A stretch of 64,000 nt of DNA from Pomphorhynchus laevis (taxonomy: Eukaryota > Acanthocephala > Palaeacanthocephala > Echinorhynchida > Pomphorhynchidae): contig WNNJ02002193.1 in assembly GCA_012934845.2 (NCBI GenBank), positions 62,001-126,000 of the forward strand. The letters run 5' to 3'. Every line of letters starts with the position of its first letter. The first letter of the stretch is position 1. Made by a program: the position numbers and the translations under genes. The notes beneath the pieces were generated by a model, which saw only the letters and a list, made by a program, of their open reading frames with translations, ran no database searches and was not told the DNA's origin. Shown here in pieces: positions 55,341-63,234 of the stretch.

Positions 55341-55438
55341 TGCGGTATCACGTTTAATTACTTTATCATTTATATTTAACTTTACCTACTATTTGTAGAT
55401 TCGTGAATAAAAGCCATTTATTCTCTCTGGTTATCACA
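55341..55438 (+). repeat. 3' LTR (98 bp)
   Basis: tgcggtatcacg ... ggttatcaca, ending where the split PLE resumes (ggtatgcatgaatg). Confidence 0.85.
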
Positions 55439-55745
55439 GGTATGCATGAATGCTCATGCAAAAATATGTTTCTTGTAAATTTAAATGTCACTTTTACGAT
55501 ATAAATTAATAGTAGTTTTAGTTAATGTTAATTTAATGTCCATATCTAGATATACACCTTCTTTATCGTTAATATTGGTTTTATTAAGAATGAGGCTACC
55601 TGGATAAATTTGTTCCCTTATAACTTTGTTCATAACTAATTTTACACAGTTATGAACAAATTCATATTCTATTAAGTTTAAAAAAGTCAGCTATAATTCG
55701 GCTACTATTACCTTCCATTGGAACACCTTTTACTTGTCTAAATGT
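55439..55745 (-). mobile_element. Naiad-type PLE, RT part (right part of split copy)
   Basis: Reversed, this reads through the GVPMEGNSS-like motif-B region (about 55,720), LILNKTNINDKEGV (about 55,580) and DMDIKLTLTKTTINL to the gcatgagcattcatgcatacc border, which joins the left part at 51,370. Confidence 0.75.
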
Positions 55746-55799
55746 CACTGCTTTTAAATAATTTTAATGATTATTATTAATGAGTGATTGACTAATATA

Positions 55800-55975
55800 C
55801 ATCATTATTTTATTGTATCAGAATAACGATAATATGTCATCAGGAGGAACTGTTATGCTATCAGGTTTCGGCCCCTATTTCTCGACCTAACATAGCTGTG
55901 TGGCCAAATACATGCTCATGACGTATTTACTCTGATAAAATTTAATTTATTAGTGTATTTCGTTTAAGAGTTTAA
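55800..55975 (-). mobile_element. PLE 3' UTR fragment
   Basis: Reversed 3' module with catcaggaggaactgttatgc and ggtttcggcccctatttctcg. It is upstream of the split PLE in its orientation, hence a separate copy. Confidence 0.7.
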
Positions 55976-56229
55976 ATATATCTTGTGATTTACGATTTTC
56001 ATAATTGATTTTATATTGATATAAACTTGATGGTTGAATTTTTGTTAGATAAGCGTTATAAAATTAATCCGAATTAATTAATCCGAATAAAGGATTAATT
56101 TTTCCAACGCTTATTTTATATTTGTTAAATATAGATTTGTAAAAATCGCACTAAAATGGTATGTATTTATATTCTGAAAACATATTTTTTTAAGTTAATC
56201 GAGAGAATGTTGAAGTAGAAGGCCACGAA

Positions 56230-58385
56230 AGAGACATTAACATCCGAAGAGGACTAGCTCTCATGTAGGAACGTGGAATGTCATCTCGCTTGCGGGGAAG
56301 GAACCATAATTAGTTTAAGATATGGTTCGCTTCGGTCTATAAATAGTCAAAAGACTTCCTTTCACTATTCTGTAACTAAAACTAAACTTTTGGATTTATT
56401 TAGAGCTTGAACTATTCGGGAGTTACCAACGGAAAGTGAGGTTAGGCGGGTTTAAGGATACTTACAAGTCCCCGATTGTCGGTCGGGGTAGAGACGTTTA
56501 ACACAGTAAACAAAATAGTGGCATCTCTGAGACTTTTAGTCAAAGAGGGAAACGGGATAACTGCTCTGCGTATGCTCCCAGAATTATATAGGAATGCACA
56601 GACTTCGTGAAAGATCTTTAGGCTCTGCTTGTGTGGGAATAATGCTCATTGGGTTAATGTTAATATCGACAGTTGCACTTAGAAGTTAGTATTGGGGAGG
56701 AACGGAATCTCAGATCTAAATGTGAATGGTGTTGAATTATTGCAATTTTGTGCTCGTAACAATTTGTGCATAACCAACACTATGTCTGAACAAAATGAGA
56801 TCTATAGATGCGCATGGCATCATGATTCTCATAGTCAAAGATCAATGATCAATTGGTAATTGTTTCATCTTATTTGCTACGCTATGTTCTAGAGGGCTGA
56901 GCTGTCAACCGATCAATACCTTGTAGTTAGTAAACTTAAATGGCAGGATCGGAGGCGTGCTCCCAACACGCCTCCAATCGTTTGGGGGCGTGCTGGGAGC
57001 ACGCCCCCAAACGTTGTGTGAGGGCGTGCTGGGAGCGTCTAGCAGATGTTCCTGTCGAAGAACGTTTTTTCGACTACATCCAGGAGGACTTCTCTTGGTT
57101 GCCAGAAGAGGTGCAGAGCATTGCCCGCGAATGTGATATGTTCAGGTTCTCGCTTGCAAAAGCAACTGTAAAAGTTATGGCTGTAAGGCATTATATGCTT
57201 GTCTCGGAGGAAATACTCGAACTGCTTCATGGACATCAACAGTTAGAGATTTTGGCCAACAGAAGAAGCTGGCTTATATGGATGGCAACTTTGCCAGATA
57301 AATCAGTGGAATCTGTAGACAAGTACGGAAGGGCAAAGAGAGTTTTAGCTCGAGCAGTTTCAGAAGCAAAAAAGGCGGCTTGGGAGAAGTTTGGACAGCA
57401 CTTAGAACTGAATTATAGGTCAGCTTCGAAAATGTTCTGGAGAACGATCCGGAACCTTCGTGTTGGAAAGCAGAAAACTCCTCAAACTGTATATGACAAG
57501 AGAGGATATATGCTGACTTACATTGAAGAAATTCTTGGTTGTTGGAAAGGGTATTTTAGGAGTCCTTAATCCGATGGATATGCCTTCTCTTGTAGAAGTA
57601 TAACCTTTAGAACCAACGGAAGAGTTCATCTCTTTGGAAGAGATCATTGCTGTTGTTAACAAACTTCGTAATGGCAAGTCTTCTAGATTTGACGAAATTC
57701 GACCTGAAGCTTTGAAGGATCTCGACGTTGTTGCCATGAAGTGGCTAACACGGATCTTCAACGTTGCACTAAAGTCGGGCAAAGTTCCAAGTGAGTGACG
57801 AACTGGGGTCGTGGTACTGATCTTTAAGAAAGGTGGCCGAATCGTTTCTTCCAATTCTCGGGACATCACTCTTCTTAACCAAACTAATAAGCTATTTACT
57901 AAGATTCTTGAATTAAGGATACGGCTTATAGTTGAGGGACATATGCAAGAGGAACAATGCGGATTTCGTCCAGGTTATAAAACTACGGATCAGTTCTTTA
58001 CTCTCTCAAATTTTCTCGAATGGTCTTGGGATTTCGCTCAACCGATCTACATGTGCTTTGTAGATTTGGAATAAACTTTCGACTGAGTTCCGCGAGAAAG
58101 GTTGTGGGAAGTTCTAAGGGAGTATGGAGTACCACACTATCTTCGGTAGCTGTGGCTTCTATGTATGAACAAAGTATAAGTTGTGTTCGTGTTCTAGGTA
58201 GAAAATCTGAATCATTTCCAGTAGGCGTTGGGCTTCATCCGGATTGACCATTGTCTCCACCTTTGTTCCTTGTTTACAAGGATAAAATCACGAGACCGTC
58301 TACTCTGACGGATGTCGGTCTTCAGTTCGGTTCCATCAGGTTTCCATCTATACTATTTGCAGATGATGTTGTTGATGAGAAATTG
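56230..58385 (+). mobile_element. RTE/Rex3-like LINE, degraded
   Basis: The endonuclease start is near 56,270 (TWNVISLAGKE), followed by GRNGISDLNVNGVELLQFCA and NNLCITNTMSEQNEIYRCAW (about 56,700-56,820). The RT-upstream domain in frame 57,049-57,569 reads LADVPVEERFFDYIQEDFSW. RT follows: LEEIIAVVNKLRNGKSS, IRLIVEGHMQEEQCGFRPGY, QPIYMCFVDLE, and ILFADDVV at the 3' end (about 58,355). The frame changes several times, the endonuclease is largely deleted and the 3' end is lost in a minisatellite. A GC-rich double hairpin is inserted at 56,951-57,035. Confidence 0.8.
56951..57035. repeat. GC-rich double hairpin inside the LINE
   Basis: Hairpin 1 is 56,951-56,975 (ggaggcgtg, 7 nt, cacgcctcc). 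Hairpin 2 is 56,979-57,013 with perfect 16-bp arms (cgtttgggggcgtgct) and a 3-nt loop. A further gggcgtgctgggagcg follows. It interrupts LINE coding between the WQDRRR-like and LADVPVEERF blocks and is much GC-richer than its host sequence. Confidence 0.85.
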
Positions 58386-59107
58386 TTGATGTGTAGTTAT
58401 TTTTTGTAACTGAATGCAGTTGAGATATCTTTGTTAGTAAATAAATTTATGATAGATTTTAGGAGAATTCAGTAAAGATAATTGTTTGTATATGACTTCA
58501 TTAAAATGTTTTTGTAAATTAATTCTGTTAAAATAATTTTTTGCATTTAAGGTAGATTATTTGACAATTCAGTTAAAATACATTTTTTTAAGTGAATTCA
58601 TCAATTTTTATTTAAGATAATTTTTGTTGAATTCATTCAAGATAATTTTTGAATTCATTTAATATAATTTTTTGAACGTTTATTCAAGTAAGATAATTTT
58701 TGTAAGTAACTTCATTATATATAATTTTTTGTAAGTGATTTCAGTTGTAATATAATTTTGTCAAGATAATTTCTTGAAGATAGATTTCTGGTGAATGCAT
58801 TTAAGATAATTTGTTAAGTAAATTCATTTTAGATAGATTTTCGGTGAATTCATTAAAGATGTTTTGAAAATGAATCACTTAAGATTGTTTTATTGTAAGT
58901 GAATTCATTTAGATTATTTATTGTAAGTGAATGCAGTTAGGATAATATTTTGTAAGTGAATTCAGGTAAGATAATTTTTGTAAGTGGATTTATTTAAGTT
59001 AATATTTTGTATGCGAATTCAATTAATTAATTTTTTAAGTGAATTCAGTTAAGACACAAAAGTTAATCAGATCAAAATCTGAGTTAGTTATTATATATTG
59101 CCAAAGC

Positions 59108-59132
59108 TTTCGCCGTGTTACGGCTTCGTCAG
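59108..59132 (-). ncRNA. Hammerhead-like core (left arm)
   Basis: Minus strand: CTGACGA, A, GCCGT, AAC, ACGGC, GAAA. A 5-bp stem II in hammerhead context. Confidence 0.5.
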
Positions 59133-59269
59133 TGGCTCATTGTATGTTATTTATCTCTCATTTTTTTTTAAAGTTTTTATTTAAATGTATGTTATTTATC
59201 TCTCAATTTTTTAAGAAAAAGTTCTTTCACTTAAAAAAGTTTGAGAGATAAATGTCATACAATGAGCCA

Positions 59270-59294
59270 CTGACGAAGCCGTAACGCGGCGAAA
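59270..59294 (+). ncRNA. Hammerhead-like core (right arm)
   Basis: Plus strand: CTGACGA, A, GCCG, TAACG, CGGC, GAAA. A 4-bp stem II. Compared with the left arm the outer stem bases differ but pairing is retained. Confidence 0.5.
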
Positions 59295-60019
59295 GCTTTG
59301 GAAATATACAACTCAGCCTTTGATCTGATTAACTTTTGAATCTTAACAACATGAAACTGAGAGATAAGTGGACATTTAATTTTATAAATTCATTTAAAAT
59401 AATTTTTTCTAAGTGAATTCAGTTTGGATTGTTGCGTTGATAACATTCAAGAATTTTTTTGTAAATAAATTAAAGAAAAATAAATTTTATTAAAAATAAA
59501 ATTTTAAATTTTATCAAAAATTTAAAGATAAATTTTTGTAAATTTAGTTGAGGTAAATATTTGTAAAATAATTTATTTAAGGTATATTTTGTAAGTGAAT
59601 TCAATTAATATGGATTTTTGGTGAATTCAGTAAAGATAATTATTGGTAACTTAATTCAGTGAAGATATTGTTTTTAAAAGAACTAGTTTAATTTTCTTTA
59701 ACTGAATTCAGTTAAGATAATTTTTTAAGTGATCTTATTTATGATAATTTTTGTCAGTGAAGTCAGTTGAGATAATTTTTCGAGTGAATATATTTAAGAT
59801 AGATTTTTGTTGAAATTAGTTTATATCGATGGTTTATGTTTAAGTTCAGATAATTTGTTGTAAGTGAATTTATTTAAGATAATTTTTTGTAAGGGGAATT
59901 CACTTAAGATAATTGTTTGTAAGTGATTTTAATTCAGATTATTTTTTATAATTTTTTGAATTTTATATGTGAATTCACTTTAGACAATTTATTGTAAGTG
60001 AATACATTCAAAATATCAC

Positions 60020-60675
60020 AAAGTTTATCAGTTAAAATTGGTAAAATAAAATTGGTAAAATAAAATTGGTAAAATAAAATTGGTAAGAAATAATCGATAA
60101 AATAAAATCGAAAAAAATAAAATCGATATAGGATAAAATAGATAAGATAAAATCGATAGGATAAAATCGATAGGGTAAAATTGATAGGATAAAATTAATA
60201 AGATAAAATTGATTAGATAAAATCGATAAGATAAAATTAGTAAGATAAAATCGATAAGATAAAATCGATAGGGTAAAATTGATAGGATAAAATTAATAAG
60301 ATAAAATTGATAAGATAAAATCGATAGGATAAAATCGATAAGATAAAATTAGTAAGATAAAATCGATAAGATAAAATCGATAGGATAAAATCGATAAGAT
60401 AAAATCGATAAGATAAAATCGATAATTGATAAGACAAAATCGATAATTGGTCAGACAAAATCGATAAGATAGAACTGATAAGATAAAATCGATAAGATAA
60501 AATTGATAAGGTAAAATCGATAAGATAAAATCAATAAGATACAATTGATAAGATAAAATAAATAAGATAAAATCAAAAGATAAAATCGATAAGATAAAAT
60601 CGATAAAATAAAATCGATAAAATAAAATCGATAAAATAAAATCGATAAAATAAAATTTATAAGATAAAATCGATT
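60020..60675. repeat. 14-bp minisatellite (atcgataagataaa)n
   Basis: About 45 units, beginning with a ttggtaaaataaaa variant at 60,038-60,085 and ending at the RTE insertion. A short remnant continues at 61,631-61,655. Open frames here (runs of FILSILSYR) are simple-repeat artefacts. Confidence 0.95.
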
Positions 60676-60693
60676 AGATCAAATCGATAAGAT
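60676..60693. repeat. 18-bp target-site duplication, left
   Basis: agatcaaatcgataagat, identical to 61,613-61,630. The gatc variant distinguishes it from ordinary array units. Confidence 0.8.
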
Positions 60694-61612
60694 TGTTGTG
60701 TTGGTATGCGCTACGTCAGCATCAAGTCCCGGAACATCTAATCCGATGGGTGATGCTGCTCTACGAGAATACCGAAAGTCGGGTTCCATGCGCAGCTGGA
60801 ATGTCACAGCCATTTCAAATATCAGTGAGGGTCCATCAAGAAAGTGCTCTCTCACCGGCATTATTCAACACAGTTATGAACGCCATAACGCGTGATACCC
60901 AAAAGTCGATTCCATATACCATTCTTTACGCTGACGATGTCTGGCTGGCGGCGGACAACAAAAAGGACCTGGATGAATCAACTAATGTATGCAATAACCG
61001 ACTCGCACAATACGGACTACGACTTAATCTAGACAACTCTCGACAAGCGGCGACGTGACTTATGAAGTCAATGCACGAATAAGCTCAGCGTGGACAAAAT
61101 GGCGAGCGACGACAGGTGTTTTATGTGACCGTCGCATCAAGGATCACCTGAAATCAAAGATCTACCGCTCAATCATTCGCCCTGTGGCTATGTACGGCAC
61201 AGAGTGCTTGCCTATTACCAAGGCAGCGGAACGACGCTTTGCGGTCATGGAGACGAAAATGCCGCAGTGGATAAGCGGAATTACCCGGTATGACCACGTG
61301 AGAAATATGGACATCCTCCGAAGATACGGCGTCGCCCCTATCGTAAATAAAATGCAAGGGGCCAGACTCCGGTGGTATGGCCACGTGTTGCGGAGTGAAA
61401 ATTATTCCCTTGCAAAGACCGCCTTAAAGTATGAGATCATAGGCAAACACCCGAGAGGTCGACCCAAGCACCGATGGTTAGATGGCCTTCACACAGATCT
61501 CAAGGCAGCTGGACTTCACCCAGACCAAGCCGAAAATAGAGCGAAATGGAGGGCTAAATCTCACATAGCCGACCCTGCCTCAAAGCGAGACAAAGGCTGA
61601 AGAATAAGAAGA
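60694..61612 (+). mobile_element. 5'-truncated RTE (BovB-like) LINE insertion
   Basis: Frame 60,693-61,058 reads WYALRQHQVPEHLIRWVMLL, then FQISVRVHQESALSPALFNT, TILYADDVWLAADNKKDLDE (catalytic YADD) and YGLRLNLD. Frame 61,055-61,600 gives the C-terminal domain: KIYRSIIRPVAMYGTECLPI, RYGVAPIVNKMQGARLRWYG and HVLRSENYS, to a stop at 61,600. A small deletion near 61,050 separates them. It ends in an agaataagaagaag tail. The intact 18-bp target duplications make this a clear, fairly recent insertion. Confidence 0.9.
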
Positions 61613-61630
61613 AGATCAAATCGATAAGAT
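61613..61630. repeat. 18-bp target-site duplication, right
   Basis: Partner of 60,676-60,693, directly after the LINE tail. Confidence 0.8.
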
Positions 61631-61655
61631 AAAATTGATTAGATACAATCAATAA

Positions 61656-62272
61656 ATCTGGTGTAATATCATTTGTTTTTTCTTGTCAATAAATTGTTGT
61701 TGTTATTGTTGTTATTTGCTTTATAATTTAATGTGATTATTCTTCGGTGTTAAAAACTATTTTTATGATTAGCTAAAACAATATATAATTTTTATTACAA
61801 TAATTGAAAGTAAAAAATAACAGGAAAATGTATTACAAAATAAAATTATAAATGAGCAAATTTTTTATTCAGAAAGGATAATTATTCATTGCTTATTTTA
61901 ACAGTTAAAATAAAGTGATTTGATACTTGAAGAAATTATGTGAATAATATATTATATTAAATTATATTATTTATTATTAATTATATTATTATATTATTTA
62001 ATTATATTAAATAATATAAAATTAGTAATTATTTATTCTTTAGAATTTAATTAATTAAATATTAATTCATTCGACATTTAATTTTATTTTCTTAATTTAC
62101 CTTTTTATAATTGTGTAAAATATTTGAGATAATTAATGAGATGATGCTGTACTGATACAATATAAATTATTAAAAAGGTGAAAGAAGAGTTTAAATGCAT
62201 ATATTACTAATAATTATAATAATATATATAATATATTACTATAATATGATATATTACTAAAAGTATAACCAC
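61656..62272. other. AT-rich intron sequence
   Basis: TAT/ATA-rich simple sequence at 61,950-62,040 and 62,200-62,255. No gene. Confidence 0.4.
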
Positions 62273-62450
62273 CTGTATTTCATTAATGAAATTATATCCA
62301 TGCTAGCATAGCATCCAATTTGTTCAAACTTTTCATCATGCATCCGATTTGGGTTGCAATTCGGATTTATGTTTGACCACATTCGTGAATAAAGAACAGA
62401 AATATGTTCTCCGGGTTGGCAACCAATTTGGACATGATTCAATGCACAAT
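62273..62450 (-). CDS. Host exon, N-terminal half of SUEL/Gal_Lectin domain
   Basis: Acceptor ttcactatcag at 62,451, donor acag|gtggtta at 62,272. The exon is 178 nt, with two bases in and two out. It reads CALNHVQIGCQPGEHISVLY, then SRMWSNINPNCNPNRMHDEK, then FEQIGCYASMDIISLMKY. The pattern C-x4-V-x-I-x-C-x-x-G-x-x-I-x-V ... C ... C-x-x-S-M-x-I-I is the start of a SUEL lectin domain (usual form LxCPxGxxIxIxxAxYGR). With the exon at 48,022 it gives a complete 90-residue domain with the expected Cys spacing. It marks the protein as extracellular and carbohydrate-binding or lectin-like. Confidence 0.8.
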
Positions 62451-63234
62451 CTGATAGTGAATATATTTGTGAAACTAAAATATTAGAAAAGTGTCCTATA
62501 AATGAAATTTACGCTAAATATATTTAATTGCAATCAATCGTTAATAATTAATATAAAACGGTTCAGTAAAATAATTTTACTTTAATGATGAAAAGAAAGA
62601 GCCAATAAATCATTTTTCTTATTACGATATTTCGGCTTACCGCCATCATCAGCACAATCTGTAACAGTCAAAGATGACAAAAATCATAAAACTATTAAAA
62701 ATAGTTATGATAAATTAATTTAGTTTACTTCAAATAAGGATAATTTCTCGTCGTTGTTAAGTTTCAAACATCGAAATTTTATGCATATTGGATCAACAAT
62801 AAGCAATTCTAATTTGCTTTTAGCATTAGCTATAACCCGGAAGTTACTTGATCTAATATTATAAAAAGTATTTTCAGAATGCTTTTAAATTTCAGAATAG
62901 CGCGTGAACGTTCGAATTTGAAAACTACATTTAATATCTGGAGGACTGGGATCATGTATTTGAGATAGGAAAATTATGTAATAGTGAAATTTTTAGTATA
63001 GGCAATGTCGACTTTAATATTAAAATACAGTTTTTGAATTTTGGTATACAAACCATTTGATTTCAGCAAACTATTTTAGCTGAATTTTATATTTTAAATT
63101 CAAATAAGCATTGCACTTATTTATATAATGTACAAAAAATATTGTCCCCTATCTATCAGTCAATAACAATATATTAGGATTTAACATTCTAAATAATAAC
63201 TACTTACATTGCAGATCAATTCAATCAGTTGCAG
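62451..63234. other. Spacer upstream of the lectin exon
   Basis: Contains the hammerhead-like motif at 62,630-62,652. Otherwise AT-rich, with no exon recognised. Confidence 0.4.
62630..62652 (-). ncRNA. Hammerhead-like core
   Basis: Minus strand: CTGATGA, T, GGC, GGTAA, GCC, GAAA then TATCG. A 3-bp stem II with a short loop. The downstream TATCG/TATTG wording is shared with the cores at 30.65 and 42.73 kb. Confidence 0.45.

Larger units (their letters stand above)
51497..55438 (+). mobile_element. Ty3/gypsy (Mag-like) LTR retrotransposon, nearly whole fossil
   Basis: Two 98-bp LTRs (51,497-51,594 and 55,341-55,438) differ at three positions, so the insertion is young. Between them, in one general reading direction, lie Gag (about 51.61-52.48 kb) with two CCHC knuckles (CYFCGGVMHTRNRC, CSFCLKRGHYEKVC), protease (LIDTGSSSNFVDSS, about 52.53 kb), reverse transcriptase, RNase H (about 53.77-54.05 kb), integrase HHCC (LCHPGVNRL...HCVTC) and core (LDFKGP...HSDRGSS...GQIERYNG), and a hydrophilic tail. 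Gag and pol appear to form one polyprotein. The copy looks broken by about one defect. Very short LTRs are known for the Mag lineage. It lies inside a minus-strand PLE. Confidence 0.92.
59048..59347. mobile_element. Foldback element with hammerhead-like cores in both arms
   Basis: The arms are about 59,048-59,160 and 59,237-59,347, with shared blocks gttaaga, aaaagttaatcagatc, ccaaagctttcgcc, gccactgacgaag and tgagagataaat. The central 75 bp repeats the tatgttatttatctctca segment. It sits within, and is unlike, the minisatellite. No protein coding is present. Confidence 0.8.
58386..60015. repeat. Diverged ~29-bp minisatellite
   Basis: A degenerate unit near taagtgaattcagttaagat-aattttttg recurs about fifty times. 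It is interrupted at 59,048-59,347 by a foldback element. The gaattca core and the gataatttttt part are the best conserved. The array starts at the broken 3' end of the RTE-like LINE. Confidence 0.8.
22212..62450 (-). other. Adhesion-GPCR-like host gene, exon chain on minus strand
   Basis: At least ten short exons with consensus splice sites lie in one orientation: 62,273-62,450, 48,022-48,131, 42,392-42,501, 30,980-31,150, 30,056-30,184, 29,497-29,560, 28,698-28,838, 26,553-26,660, 24,194-24,270, 24,076-24,147, 22,607-22,730 and 22,212-22,558. Most junctions agree in phase. Those around 30.98 and 29.5/28.8 kb do not, so one or two exons are missing or mis-bounded there. Read in order they give a SUEL lectin domain, Cys-rich segments, an HRM domain and possibly GAIN. 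Introns range from 46 nt to 14.1 kb. The first exons and any 7TM part lie outside the window or were not recognised. Confidence 0.6.

Noticed and set aside
51490-55445. A target-site duplication for the LTR element
   Set aside because: Bases on the two sides (ttaaa and ggtat) do not match; the left junction is rearranged.
60237-60544. Minus-strand frames rich in FILSILSYRFY
   Set aside because: Translation of a 14-bp simple repeat.
62200-62256. Regularly spaced short repeats that might suggest a CRISPR array (also at 23,160-23,320 and 51,400-51,490)
   Set aside because: AT-rich simple sequence in a eukaryotic setting; no constant repeat with unique spacers.
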